A DNA stretch of 64,000 nucleotides, taken from assembly GCF_022348185.1 (NCBI RefSeq), contig NZ_JAKRFD010000005.1:186001-250000 (forward strand), given 5' to 3'. The notes below the pieces were generated by a model, which did not search any database, was not told where the DNA came from, and worked only from the letters and a program-made list of their open reading frames with translations. Both the position numbers and the translations under genes were made by a program. This DNA is from Epibacterium sp. Ofav1-8. GTDB lineage: Bacteria; Pseudomonadota; Alphaproteobacteria; Rhodobacterales; Rhodobacteraceae. Below are positions 29,799 through 38,904 of this stretch, in pieces; position 1 is the stretch's first letter; each line of letters begins with the position of its first letter.

Positions 29799-30356
29799 AT
29801 GGCAGAGGATCAATTCCCCGGCTGGCACGGCACCACCATCATCGGCGTCCGCAAGGGCGGTGAGGTCGTGGTGGCCGGTGACGGGCAGGTATCGCTGGGA
29901 CAGACCGTGATCAAAGGCAGTGCCCGGAAGGTCCGCAGGCTGTCGCCGGGCGGATATGACGTCGTGGCGGGATTCGCCGGATCGACCGCCGATGCCTTTA
30001 CCCTGCTGGAACGGCTCGAAGCCAAGCTGGAGGCAACGCCCGGGCAGCTTCAGCGTGCCAGTGTCGAGCTGGCCAAGGACTGGCGCACCGACAAATACCT
30101 GCAAAAGCTCGAGGCCATGCTGATCGTCACCGATGGCAAGGATCTCTACGTCATCACCGGCGCAGGCGACGTGCTGGAGCCGGAACATGACGTCGCGGCG
30201 ATCGGCTCTGGCGGCAATTTCGCGCTGGCCGCCGCGCGCGGCATGATGGACAGCGACCGTGACGCAGAAACAGTGGCCCGTGACGCAATGGCGATCGCCT
30301 CCGACATCTGCGTTTACACCAACGGCAACCTCACCGTGGAGCGCATCGCCAAATGA
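29799..30356 (+). CDS. hslV: ATP-dependent protease subunit HslV
   Basis: A 185-residue peptidase subunit of the HslUV (ClpYQ) proteasome-like complex. The catalytic threonine lies in HGTTIIGV, so a propeptide of about eleven residues must be removed, typical of alphaproteobacterial Hsl[10 protein letters not shown] and [11 protein letters not shown] are conserved. The ATG at 29799 follows GAGG by eight bases. Unusually, the next gene is not hslU: a membrane protein gene overlaps hslV by four bases. Confidence 0.96.
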   Translation: MAEDQFPGWHGTTIIGVRKGGEVVVAGDGQVSLGQTVIKGSARKVRRLSPGGYDVVAGFAGSTADAFTLLERLEAKLEATPGQLQRASVELAKDWRTDKYLQKLEAMLIVTDGKDLYVITGAGDVLEPEHDVAAIGSGGNFALAAARGMMDSDRDAETVARDAMAIASDICVYTNGNLTVERIAK

Positions 30357-31408
30357 TTTCGCGTGACGATCTCCGGGCGGCGGTTGGCTCCGGGCTGCTG
30401 TCCGAAGCGCAGGCGGCGTCGCTGTCGGCGCTGGCGGACAGTCGGCGCGGGGCGCGCGAGAATTTGGCACCAGGCGATGAGCCCTTTGAGCTGTTCAAGG
30501 GCTTCAACGAGATTTTCATCGTTGTCGGGCTGGGGATCCTCGCCATGGGGTGGATCGCTGTGAACACCGCCTCGATGCTGACCGAGATCGTCAACTATCG
30601 CACCCAAGCCACCACCGCCGCGCTGATTGGCGCTGCTGTGCTCTGGGGGCTTGCCGAGTATTTCATCCGCCGCCGCCGGATGGTGGCACCTGCCATTGCC
30701 CTGTCGGTGATGTTTGCAGGCAATGCCGCAACCGGGTTTATTGCCCAATACGCCCAGCCTTTCATGATCGCGCAGCAGGATTATTCCTCGCTCCCGATAG
30801 CATTGAGCCTGTCGACGCTGGCGCTGTTTGCGTTCTGGGGACGGTTCCGCGTGCCCTTTGCCATGGCGCTGATCGCGCTTGGCCTGTTTGCAGTGGCGCT
30901 GATTGTCGCGGCGGATCAATCAGGTGTCCCCACCGAGCTGGGTGATCTGTTCCGCCTCAGCGCCAATGGGCCATTTGCGTGGATCACGCTGGCGGTGGGT
31001 CTGCTGGTCTTTGCGGTCGCCATGGCCTTTGACCTCAGCGACCCGCATCGCGTGACCCGCCGCTCCGCCCAAGGGTTCTGGCTCCATGTGGTGGCGGCAC
31101 CGGCGCTGGTGAACACCATCGCGCTATCGCTCCTCGAAGGCGATCAGGGGCTGCTGCTGGCGCTGGTGCTGGCGTTCTTTGCGCTCGTTGCCATCGTAAT
31201 CGATCGCCGATCGTTCCTGATCACCGCCATCGGCTATATCGTGGCGCTGAGCACAACCGTCTTCGACAGCGAGGGCACCGGGATCAGCATCCTGGCGCTT
31301 GGCGTGGTGCTGGTGATCCTCGGTGCCTTCTGGGCCCGGATTCGCGCCGCGCTGCTCTCGCTTCTTTCCGGCGTGCTGCCGCTGCATCGGCTGCCGCCTT
31401 CTCACTGA
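30353..31408 (+). CDS. DUF2157-like polytopic membrane protein between hslV and hslU
   Basis: A 351-residue integral membrane protein. The soluble N-terminus (about 45 residues, [19 protein letters not shown]) resembles DUF2157 members, and about ten hydrophobic segments follow. No catalytic motif is recognised. It overlaps hslV by four bases (ATGA), and hslU begins 15 bases after its stop, so it is translated from the hslVU transcript. Function is unknown. A partner role with HslUV, such as a membrane substrate or adaptor, is speculation from position only. Confidence 0.78.
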   Translation: MISRDDLRAAVGSGLLSEAQAASLSALADSRRGARENLAPGDEPFELFKGFNEIFIVVGLGILAMGWIAVNTASMLTEIVNYRTQATTAALIGAAVLWGLAEYFIRRRRMVAPAIALSVMFAGNAATGFIAQYAQPFMIAQQDYSSLPIALSLSTLALFAFWGRFRVPFAMALIALGLFAVALIVAADQSGVPTELGDLFRLSANGPFAWITLAVGLLVFAVAMAFDLSDPHRVTRRSAQGFWLHVVAAPALVNTIALSLLEGDQGLLLALVLAFFALVAIVIDRRSFLITAIGYIVALSTTVFDSEGTGISILALGVVLVILGAFWARIRAALLSLLSGVLPLHRLPPSH

Positions 31409-31423
31409 CCTCAAGGGATAGAC

Positions 31424-32734
31424 ATGACTGATCTGACCCCCCGCGAAATCGTTTCCGAACTCGACCGGTTCATCATCGGCCAAAAAGACGCCAAGCGCGC
31501 TGTCGCCGTGGCCCTGCGCAACCGCTGGCGGCGCAAGCAGCTGCCGGATGATCTGCGTGACGAGGTGCACCCCAAGAACATCCTGATGATCGGCCCCACC
31601 GGTGTCGGCAAGACCGAGATCTCGCGCCGCCTCGCCAAGCTTGCCCGCGCGCCCTTCATCAAGGTCGAGGCCACCAAGTTCACCGAGGTTGGCTATGTCG
31701 GCCGCGATGTCGAACAGATCGTGCGTGATCTGGTCGATGCGGCGATCGTTCAGACCCGTGAGCACATGCGCAATGATGTAAAAAGCAAGGCGCACAAGGC
31801 AGCAGAGGACCGCGTCCTGCACGCGATCGCAGGCGAAGATGCCCGTGACAGCACGCTGGACATGTTCCGCAAGAAGCTCAAAGCGGGGGAACTGGATGAC
31901 ACCGTGATCGAGCTGGACATCGCCGACACCTCGAACCCGATGGGGGGCATGTTCGAGATCCCCGGACAGCCGGGCGGCAATATGGGGATGATGAACCTTG
32001 GTGACCTCTTTGGCAAAGCCATGGGTGGCCGCACGACGCGCAAGAAGATGACAGTGGCCGAAAGCTATGACGTGCTGATCGGCGAAGAGGCGGACAAGCT
32101 GCTGGATGATGAAACCGTCACCAAGGCGGCCCTGACCTCTGTGGAGCAGAACGGCATCGTGTTCCTTGATGAGATCGACAAGGTCTGTGCGCGCACGGAC
32201 GCACGCGGTGGTGATGTCAGCCGCGAAGGCGTCCAACGGGACCTGTTGCCCCTGATCGAAGGCACCACCGTCAGCACCAAACATGGCCCGGTCAAGACCG
32301 ACCACATCCTGTTTATCGCCTCGGGTGCCTTTCACATCGCCAAACCCTCGGATCTGCTGCCAGAACTCCAGGGGCGTTTGCCGATCCGAGTCAACCTGCG
32401 TGCGCTCAGCGAAGAGGATTTTGTCCGTATTCTGACCGAAACCGACAATGCGCTGACCCGTCAGTACGAAGCCCTCCTCGGCACCGAGAAGGTCAAGGTC
32501 ACCTTTACCAAGGACGGCATTCACGCGCTTGCCCAGATTGCGGCAGAGGTCAACCACAGCGTTGAGAACATCGGCGCGCGGCGCCTTTATACGGTGATGG
32601 AACGTGTCTTCGAGGAGCTATCCTTTGCTGCACCGGACCGGTCCGGCGAAGAGATCACCGTCGATGAGGCCTTTGTGAACAAGAACCTTGGCGAATTGAC
32701 AAAATCCGCCGATCTCAGCCGCTACGTCCTCTAG
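31424..32734 (+). CDS. hslU: HslU, AAA+ unfoldase of HslUV
   Basis: A 436-residue AAA+ ATPase that unfolds substrates and feeds them to HslV. Walker A is GPTGVGKTE, Walker B is VFLDEIDK, and the pore motif GYVGRD is intact. The intermediate domain has a methionine- and glycine-rich loop. The C-terminal residues SRYVL would insert into HslV to open its gate. AAGGG precedes the ATG at 31424. It is separated from hslV by the DUF2157-like gene. Confidence 0.97.
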   Translation: MTDLTPREIVSELDRFIIGQKDAKRAVAVALRNRWRRKQLPDDLRDEVHPKNILMIGPTGVGKTEISRRLAKLARAPFIKVEATKFTEVGYVGRDVEQIVRDLVDAAIVQTREHMRNDVKSKAHKAAEDRVLHAIAGEDARDSTLDMFRKKLKAGELDDTVIELDIADTSNPMGGMFEIPGQPGGNMGMMNLGDLFGKAMGGRTTRKKMTVAESYDVLIGEEADKLLDDETVTKAALTSVEQNGIVFLDEIDKVCARTDARGGDVSREGVQRDLLPLIEGTTVSTKHGPVKTDHILFIASGAFHIAKPSDLLPELQGRLPIRVNLRALSEEDFVRILTETDNALTRQYEALLGTEKVKVTFTKDGIHALAQIAAEVNHSVENIGARRLYTVMERVFEELSFAAPDRSGEEITVDEAFVNKNLGELTKSADLSRYVL

Positions 32735-32780
32735 GCGTAAGGGGCGGCGTCTCCTCGATCCCGGCCGGATGTGGTTTGAT

Positions 32781-32808
32781 CCCCTGATGACGTAGGATCA
32801 GGGGCTTT
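32781..32808 (+). terminator. Probable terminator after hslU
   Basis: CCCCTGAT and ATCAGGGG form a perfect eight-pair stem with an eight-base loop, followed by CTTTCC. The T run is weak. It lies 47 bases after hslU. Confidence 0.5.
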
Positions 32809-32903
32809 CCCCGCACTCGTGGGCTAGATCTTTGCGTCTCATTCGCTACCTTTCGCACGCAGATCGCGACGTGGTCGGCGATCAAGGTGTAAAGGGTCAT
32901 GAG

Positions 32904-34025
32904 ATGATAAAACACGTGCTGGCGATCTGCATGGCCGTCCTGCTGACAGGCTGTGCGGATCGGGATCTGATGCCGATCTTGCCTGACGCCGTTCAGGTCG
33001 GCACGCCTCTTACCGTGTTTGCGACCACCACGCGCGAGATGGAACCGGATGGCACCTTCGGGTTCGGCAGATCCGATCAGTTGCAGATGATGGAGCTGAC
33101 CGTCACCATCCCGCCGACCCACAGCCCCGGAGAGCTGTCCTACCGGCACAAGAATCCTGATCCGCACAAGAACTTCGCGATCGCGGCAGAGCACCCCGTT
33201 GCCTCTGTTGCGGAGTTGCGCAGCCGATTCATTCGAGAGCAGCAGGAAAACAACTGGCCGCTGCGTGAGGTGACGATTTTTGTGCATGGCTACAACAGCA
33301 CCCATCCCGAGACCGCCTATCGCGCCGCACAAATGGCGCATGATGTGGATCTGCCGGGATCGCTGGTGATGTATTCCTGGCCCAGTCGAGGCCGGGCCTT
33401 CGGATACGCCTACGACATCGACAGCATGCTCTTTGCCCGCGACGGGTTGGAAGAAACCATCAGACGGGTCAAACGGGCAGGGGCGCAGCGTATCATTCTG
33501 GTGGCGCATTCCATGGGCTCTGCGCTGACGATGGAAATGTTGCGACAGGCGGATCTGCATGATCCCGGCTGGGCGGCACGCACGCTCAATGGCGGTGTGA
33601 TGCTGATTTCGCCCGACCTCGACGTGGATCTGTTCGAGAGCCAGATGGCGGATCTGCGGACAGTCCCGCAACCTTTTGCGGTGATGGTGTCGGAGAAGGA
33701 TCGCATCCTCAATATCTCCGGTCGCTTGCGCGGCACCAATCAGGGCGAACGCCTCGGCAATATCAAATCCGCGGATCGGCTGGAGAAATGGCCGATCGAG
33801 GTGATCGACCTGACTGCGTTCAATGCCGATGCGGCATCCGGGCATTTTGTGGCCGCGACATCACCAAGCCTGCTCGCCGTGCTGCGATCAGCGGGCAACG
33901 TGAGCCGTGTCTTTGGCCCCGTCGATCCCAGCCTGCTCCAGCAGATTCTGCCCCAATCCCAAAAGGTCGTGAACACGCAGGGCAAACTGATGATCGAACG
34001 TCAGCAACGCCGCGAAAACCGCTAG
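32904..34025 (+). CDS. Alpha/beta hydrolase lipoprotein (DUF900)
   Basis: A 373-residue lipoprotein with lipobox LTGC (Cys17) after a short hydrophobic signal. The DUF900 esterase-like domain shows VHGYNSTHPE, SWPSRGRAFGY and the nucleophile elbow VAHSMGSALTMEML. The natural substrate is unknown; an envelope location follows from the lipobox. The ATG at 32904 is chosen since AAGGG precedes it and it places the lipobox correctly, whereas the frame starting at 32832 would bury it. It stands alone after the hslU hairpin and is convergent with smr. Confidence 0.82.
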   Translation: MIKHVLAICMAVLLTGCADRDLMPILPDAVQVGTPLTVFATTTREMEPDGTFGFGRSDQLQMMELTVTIPPTHSPGELSYRHKNPDPHKNFAIAAEHPVASVAELRSRFIREQQENNWPLREVTIFVHGYNSTHPETAYRAAQMAHDVDLPGSLVMYSWPSRGRAFGYAYDIDSMLFARDGLEETIRRVKRAGAQRIILVAHSMGSALTMEMLRQADLHDPGWAARTLNGGVMLISPDLDVDLFESQMADLRTVPQPFAVMVSEKDRILNISGRLRGTNQGERLGNIKSADRLEKWPIEVIDLTAFNADAASGHFVAATSPSLLAVLRSAGNVSRVFGPVDPSLLQQILPQSQKVVNTQGKLMIERQQRRENR

Positions 34026-34032
34026 GCTGAGC

Positions 34033-34635
34033 TTAACGGTTTCGGCGCAAGTAGACGTAATAGGCGCCCTCTCCGCCGTGGCTGAGATGCGCAGGGGTGA
34101 CTTGCAGCACCGCCTGGGCCAACGGCGGGATTGTCAGCCATTGTGGAACCTGATGGCGCAGGACCCCGCGCGGCACCGGCATCGGCCCCTCGACATCGCG
34201 ATCCTTGCCCTTGCCGGTAATCACCAGGACCAACCGTTTGTCAGCGGCCTGCGCCGTCAGGATAAAGCGCGTCAGCGCCCCATGTGCCGCATCTATCCGC
34301 ATGCCATGCAGATCCAGCTTGCCTTCCGGCTTCAGTTTGCCCCGCTTCATCCGGCGATAGGCCTTTTCATCCATGCGCAAGGGGGCCGTTGCCAGTTTAC
34401 GACCGGGAGAGGGCTTCAGGTCATGACCCATCGCCTTGTCACGCGCCTGGCTGCCCACTTCGAAATGGGGCAGGGCGGCGTTCGGGGCGCGTTGCGGTTT
34501 TGGCTTTGGTTTCGGGGCAGGGGGGACCGCATGATCCCCCGCCTTCTTGTCGCGATCCGCATGCAGGCGTTCGGCGTGTTTAACAACCTTTTGCCAGAGG
34601 TCGATCTCGTCATCTGTCAGTTTGCGCCGGGTCAT
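34033..34635 (-). CDS. Smr domain protein
   Basis: A 200-residue protein with a disordered, proline- and lysine-rich N-terminal half (PPAPKPKPKPQ) and a C-terminal Smr (small MutS-related) domain with KLDLHGMRID and LVITGKGKD. Stand-alone Smr proteins are nucleases acting on RNA or branched DNA; recent work links bacterial ones to ribosome rescue. The start ATG at 34635 overlaps the mltA stop (TGATG), which suggests coupled translation from the tim44-mltA-smr operon. Confidence 0.87.
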   Translation of the reverse strand: MTRRKLTDDEIDLWQKVVKHAERLHADRDKKAGDHAVPPAPKPKPKPQRAPNAALPHFEVGSQARDKAMGHDLKPSPGRKLATAPLRMDEKAYRRMKRGKLKPEGKLDLHGMRIDAAHGALTRFILTAQAADKRLVLVITGKGKDRDVEGPMPVPRGVLRHQVPQWLTIPPLAQAVLQVTPAHLSHGGEGAYYVYLRRNR

Positions 34636-35693
34636 CACAGATCATCCGGCAACAGGGCATAGGCGCGCTGTATCGGCATCAGGACCAGCATCCTGCCGGG
34701 ATCACGCAGCTGTCCGGCCTTCCGCCCGGCCTCGTCGCCAGCCCCAAAGAAGATATCGGCACGTTGCGCCCCCTTGATGGCAGAGCCTGTGTCCTGCGCG
34801 ATCATCAATCGATGCATCCTCGACTGACCGTTTTTCTCGATCCAGACCGGGGCACCAAGCGGCGTATAGGCGGGATCGACCGCGATCGACCGCATGGGTG
34901 TAATCGACCTGTTCATCGCGCCCAGAGGTCCTCTGTGTGCCGCGACACGTTTGATTTCCCGAAAGAAAACATAAGACGGATTGTGCATCAGCAGCTCTGC
35001 GCCCGGTCCCGGATTTCGCCGCACCCAGTTCTGGATCACTTGGGCGCTGACCTGATGCAGATTGTAGATGCCGCGTCGGACCAGCTCTTGCCCGATCGAA
35101 CGGTAGGGGTGCCCGTTTGCGCCGCCATAGCCCAGCCGAATGGTTGATCCATCCTCAAGCCGAATACGGCCAGAGCCCTGAATTTGCAAGAAGAACAGCT
35201 CGACCGGGTCATCGACCCAGGCGATCTCCAGCCCCCGGCCTTTCATCACCCCCGAGGTCAGAATATCGCGGCGAGACAACCACAAAGAGGTCTGCCGAGC
35301 CTCCGGCGGCATTCGATAGACCGGGTAACGATACCGGGCATTTGGTGTGCGTGCGCCGTTCAACTCCGGTTCGAAATAGCCGGTAAACAGGCCCGCCTTG
35401 CCATCCTCGATCAGCACCGGGCGGAAAAACAGTTCAAAGAAGGCCCGCGCGCCACCATCATCCGCATTATGCGCCATGGCGCAGAGCGATTGCCAATCCG
35501 CCCCGTCCATGTCCATGCAGGTTTCCCTGAAGACGCGAAGGGCCTCGACATGGTTGTCGAGGTCCCAGTCCGGAAGATCCGAAAACTCCAGTATCTGATG
35601 CGACGGACCGGTCGCGGGTTGCGCTCCGGCGCCGGAACAGAGGGCTGCGAGCAGAACGCCCGCGCCCAGTCCCCGCCGGAGCGCCCCGATCAT
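34635..35693 (-). CDS. mltA: Membrane-bound lytic murein transglycosylase A
   Basis: A 352-residue transglycosylase that cleaves peptidoglycan glycan strands to anhydromuropeptides. A signal peptide ends at about residue 24 (GAGAQ), without a lipobox cysteine in the usual place, so the protein may be periplasmic and soluble. The MltA barrel (FTGYFEPELNG, GSGRIRLEDG) and the 3D domain with its three aspartates (VDPAYTPLGAP, AQDTGSAIKG, DIFFGAGDEAG) are complete. It overlaps the tim44-like gene by four bases and smr by one. Confidence 0.93.
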   Translation of the reverse strand: MIGALRRGLGAGVLLAALCSGAGAQPATGPSHQILEFSDLPDWDLDNHVEALRVFRETCMDMDGADWQSLCAMAHNADDGGARAFFELFFRPVLIEDGKAGLFTGYFEPELNGARTPNARYRYPVYRMPPEARQTSLWLSRRDILTSGVMKGRGLEIAWVDDPVELFFLQIQGSGRIRLEDGSTIRLGYGGANGHPYRSIGQELVRRGIYNLHQVSAQVIQNWVRRNPGPGAELLMHNPSYVFFREIKRVAAHRGPLGAMNRSITPMRSIAVDPAYTPLGAPVWIEKNGQSRMHRLMIAQDTGSAIKGAQRADIFFGAGDEAGRKAGQLRDPGRMLVLMPIQRAYALLPDDL

Positions 35694-36346
35694 GCGTCCG
35701 TCGCCACCAGTTGCCAGTTCGGATCGTCGCCGCCCATCTGGCGGGAGAACGTCCAGGTGTCCTTCTGGCGCTTCACCGCCTTCGGGTCACCCTCGACAAT
35801 TTCGCCCGACCGATCCCGCACGGCAGAGGTCAGCTCGCCGACAAACCGAACCGTGATGTCAGCCGTCGAGGTGGCCGCATCAAAGGTCGCATCCTCGATC
35901 ACGGTTTCCCGGACGCCAATAAATTCGGCTTCGATCGTCAGCCCCTGATCTTCGCGCGCGGCAACGGCGTCAACAAAGCTCTGGAAGATTTCATCGGAGA
36001 TAAACGGCTGAATCCCGTCAAGTTCCCCGGTTTCGAACCCCATCAGGATCATCTCGTAGGCGCCGCGGGCACCCTGCACGAATTCAGCCACGTGGAAAGA
36101 GGGCTCTGCCCGCTTCATTTCCGCAAGCGCCTGCGCCTGGGGGCTGCCCTCATCGACATAGGCGACGATGTCATCATCAGGACTCCCCTCGATCACCTCA
36201 AACTTGCGTTGCGGCGTACGGGGCTCGCTCCCCGCCAACGGGGGTTTCTCGAACCCTTCGCGTGTACCCAGAACGCTTTTCAGGCGCAGGATCAGGAAGA
36301 CCGCGATGCCAGCCAGGACCAAAAGCTCTATCAAGGGCGACTCCAT
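35690..36346 (-). CDS. Tim44-like domain protein
   Basis: A 218-residue protein with a single N-terminal membrane helix (residues 5-20), a variable linker and a C-terminal Tim44-like fold, related to the mitochondrial import motor subunit Tim44. In alphaproteobacteria this protein is an inner-membrane factor of uncertain role in protein assembly. The segment EFVQGARGAYEMILMGF is diagnostic. It is first in the tim44-mltA-smr operon and divergent from fxsA, which is itself beside secB. Confidence 0.88.
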   Translation of the reverse strand: MESPLIELLVLAGIAVFLILRLKSVLGTREGFEKPPLAGSEPRTPQRKFEVIEGSPDDDIVAYVDEGSPQAQALAEMKRAEPSFHVAEFVQGARGAYEMILMGFETGELDGIQPFISDEIFQSFVDAVAAREDQGLTIEAEFIGVRETVIEDATFDAATSTADITVRFVGELTSAVRDRSGEIVEGDPKAVKRQKDTWTFSRQMGGDDPNWQLVATDA

Positions 36347-36460
36347 TTATACCTCTTCGTCCATCAGGACCTGTCGGTTTGAAACCGACGCACTCTGCTC
36401 TTATGTAGGTGACAGGCGGGACCAAGTCCACCGTTCTGCCCTATCGAGAGGACGCCTATC

Positions 36461-36961
36461 ATGCCCCTTTTTCTGGCTTTTATGCTGGTACCCATCATCG
36501 AGATCGCCCTGTTCATTCAGGTTGGCAGCTTGATTGGCCTGTGGCCCACTCTCGGGATCGTAATCCTGACGGCGGTGTTGGGCACGTGGCTGGTCCGGAC
36601 GCAGGGTCAACTGGCGCTGGGGCAGCTGCGCGGATCATTCGAACGGCTGTCTGATCCCACCGAACCGCTGGCCCATGGTGCGATGATCCTGTTGGCCGGC
36701 GCGTTGTTGTTGACCCCCGGCTTCTTTACCGACGCCTTCGGGTTCCTGTTGCTGATGCCGGGATTTCGCACCCGCGCCTTCGCCTATCTGCGGTCCAAGG
36801 TGCATGTGACCTCGTTTCAGATGGGCTCCCAGCACAGCCATCCGCGGTCAACCATGCATCCGTCCGGCCCAGAAGGTGACGTGATCGACGGCGATTTCGA
36901 AGAGGTCACCCCACGTCGCCGTCCCGAAGACCGGTCCGGCTGGGTTGAGGGCCCGAAATAA
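36461..36961 (+). CDS. fxsA: FxsA family membrane protein
   Basis: A 166-residue inner membrane protein of the FxsA family, named after suppression of F-factor exclusion of phage T7 in E. coli. Three to four hydrophobic segments occupy the first 115 residues, with the family pattern VPIIEIALFIQVG and LLTPGFFTDAFG. The C-terminus is polar and cytoplasmic. GAGAGGA precedes the ATG. The physiological role is unknown. It is 64 bases upstream of secB and may be cotranscribed. Confidence 0.9.
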   Translation: MPLFLAFMLVPIIEIALFIQVGSLIGLWPTLGIVILTAVLGTWLVRTQGQLALGQLRGSFERLSDPTEPLAHGAMILLAGALLLTPGFFTDAFGFLLLMPGFRTRAFAYLRSKVHVTSFQMGSQHSHPRSTMHPSGPEGDVIDGDFEEVTPRRRPEDRSGWVEGPK

Positions 36962-37025
36962 GACTTTGAGGATGTTTCCCCAAGCTGGTAAGCACGCTGC
37001 GACACGTTAAATTCAGGAGATTTCC

Positions 37026-37523
37026 ATGGCCGAAAATGGCGCAGCCGAAGGCACAGGTCAGCAGCAAGTCCAGATGAATATTCTCGGACAGTTCATTCGC
37101 GATCTGTCCTTTGAAAATGTGATGGCGCAAAAGGGCGTCGGCGGTGAAGTGCAGCCGGACGTCAACGTTCAGGTTGCACTTGATGCCAAGAAGCGCAGCA
37201 CCGAGAACCAGTATGAAGTCATCACCAAGCTGACCATCGAATCCAAGAACAAGTCCGGCGGCGAAGTTCTGTTCGTGCTGGAGCTGGAATATGTCGGCAT
37301 CTTCAACATCGCTGGCGTCCCCGAAGACCAGCTGCATCCGTTCCTGCTGATCGAATGCCCGCGGATGCTGTTCCCGTTCCTGCGTCGTATCGTTTCCGAC
37401 ATCAGCCGCGACGGTGGTTTCCCGCCGCTGAACCTCGACAATATCGACTTTGTCGCAATCTATCGCAATGAACTGGCCCGCCGCCAGTCCGAAGGCGCTG
37501 CCGCGAGCGAGACGCCCAACTGA
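37026..37523 (+). CDS. secB: Protein-export chaperone SecB
   Basis: A 165-residue tetrameric export chaperone that holds preproteins unfolded and hands them to SecA. The family pattern GQFIRDLSFENV and the conserved CPRMLFPFLRRIVSD segment are present. CAGGAGA precedes the ATG at 37026 by six bases. A bidirectional terminator separates it from dnaQ, with which it is convergent; secB beside dnaQ and near the origin is common in alphaproteobacteria. Confidence 0.97.
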   Translation: MAENGAAEGTGQQQVQMNILGQFIRDLSFENVMAQKGVGGEVQPDVNVQVALDAKKRSTENQYEVITKLTIESKNKSGGEVLFVLELEYVGIFNIAGVPEDQLHPFLLIECPRMLFPFLRRIVSDISRDGGFPPLNLDNIDFVAIYRNELARRQSEGAAASETPN

Positions 37524-37552
37524 TCCCGTTTGGGTTTTGTTGAATTGAACAC

Positions 37553-37586
37553 AAAGCGCTGCGACTTCAGGTCGCGGCGCTTTTTA
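37553..37586. terminator. Shared terminator between secB and dnaQ
   Basis: AAAGCGC-TGCGAC pairs with GTCGCGGCGCTTT and is flanked by five T residues on the plus strand and three on the minus strand, so it can serve both convergent genes. The plus-strand T run overlaps the dnaQ stop codon (37584-37586). Confidence 0.85.
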
Positions 37587-38318
37587 CGTGTCGGGCGCCG
37601 CGTTCCAGAGCGCGTCTTCCCCGAGCTTTGCCACAAATTTCTCATGCTCCGCCTTTTCATCGGCGGTGAGCCGGGAGGGCAGGGCGGTGGCGCGGGGTTG
37701 CGGGCGCCAGTCGAGGTCCCCGGCGCTGGGTCCGCTATCTGACTGGGACGACAGACCAAAATCCGGCTGCCGACCACCGATCAGTTCCAGATAGACATCC
37801 GCAAGAATTTCAGAGTCCAGAAGCGCGCCGTGCAGCGTTCGGTTGGAATTGTCGATGCTGAAACGCCGGCACAGCGCATCCAGCGTCGCCGGCGATCCGG
37901 GAAACCGTTTGCGCGCCATCGCCAGGGTGTCGATCGCCTGATCCATGGGCAGCTGCGGCAGGTTCATCCAGCCCAATTCGGCGTTCAGAAACTTCATATC
38001 GAAGCTGGCATTGTGAATGACCATCTTGGAATCACGCACAAAATCCAGAAACGCCTGCCCGACTTCGGCAAACAGCGGCTTGTCCTTCAGGGTCACCTGT
38101 CCGGGGCCCGGCGGCTGCGGCGGCTCCAGCAGGTCCGGCCCGATGCCATGTACGCCAAACGCCTCCTGCGGCATTGAGCGCTGCGGGTTGATATAGACGT
38201 GAAATGTCTCTCCGGTGGGCATGTGGTTGAGCAGTTCAACCGCCCCGATTTCGACGATGCGGTCGCCGGAAAACGGGTCAAAACCGGTGGTTTCCGTATC
38301 AAGTACGATTTCACGCAT
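37584..38318 (-). CDS. dnaQ: DNA polymerase III epsilon subunit
   Basis: A 244-residue 3'-5' proofreading exonuclease of the replicative polymerase. ExoI is VLDTETTGFDP, ExoII is HNASFDMKFLN and ExoIII includes HGALLDSEILADVY, giving the full acidic active site. The C-terminal tail would bind the polymerase alpha subunit. It overlaps coaE by eight bases at its start and is last in the maf-aroE-coaE-dnaQ operon that leads away from the proposed origin. Confidence 0.96.
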   Translation of the reverse strand: MREIVLDTETTGFDPFSGDRIVEIGAVELLNHMPTGETFHVYINPQRSMPQEAFGVHGIGPDLLEPPQPPGPGQVTLKDKPLFAEVGQAFLDFVRDSKMVIHNASFDMKFLNAELGWMNLPQLPMDQAIDTLAMARKRFPGSPATLDALCRRFSIDNSNRTLHGALLDSEILADVYLELIGGRQPDFGLSSQSDSGPSAGDLDWRPQPRATALPSRLTADEKAEHEKFVAKLGEDALWNAAPDT

Positions 38319-38904
38319 GCTCTGTCCTCCGTCTTATGTCCGCCAATATCTCTGCGACCTGGCTTCGGGCATGGTCGAGCGTATCGGTTTCGATCCTGTA
38401 GTCACTGCGGGCCAGCTTCTCGGAGATCGGCATCTGTTTTGCAAGGATCTGGCGGAATTGTTCGTCGCTCATGGTCCCGCGAGCCATCACCCGGTCTCGC
38501 TGCACCGCCGGTGGGACGTGGACGCAGGCCACAGCATCCATTTCGGCGTCCCCCCCGGTTTCGAACAGAAGCGGGATGTCGAAGACAAGCACATCGGACT
38601 GCGTGGTTTCGCGAAACCTTTGCCGGTCTGCCTGTACCAGCGGATGCACGATCGCCTCGATCTTCGGAAGGGCGGAGGGATCTTCCGCGATCAGTGTTTT
38701 CAGGACCGACCGGTTAACCATCCCGCCAACCGTTGCCTGCGGAAACAGCGCCGTGATCGGGCCGACCGCCGCGCCCCCCTCGTCGTACAACCGGTGCACC
38801 GCAGCGTCCGCATCCCAAACGGCACACCCGGCCTGCGCAAAGAGATCGGCCGTGGTCGATTTGCCCATGCCGATCGAACCGGTCAGCCCCAGTGCAAATG
38901 TCAT
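38311..38904 (-). CDS. coaE: Dephospho-CoA kinase
   Basis: A 197-residue P-loop kinase that phosphorylates the 3' hydroxyl of dephospho-CoA, the last step of coenzyme A synthesis. Walker A is GSIGMGKST, and DADAAVHRLY and FDIPLLFETG are conserved substrate-binding segments. It overlaps aroE by four bases and dnaQ by eight. Length and start agree with the family. Confidence 0.96.
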   Translation of the reverse strand: MTFALGLTGSIGMGKSTTADLFAQAGCAVWDADAAVHRLYDEGGAAVGPITALFPQATVGGMVNRSVLKTLIAEDPSALPKIEAIVHPLVQADRQRFRETTQSDVLVFDIPLLFETGGDAEMDAVACVHVPPAVQRDRVMARGTMSDEQFRQILAKQMPISEKLARSDYRIETDTLDHARSQVAEILADIRRRTEHA

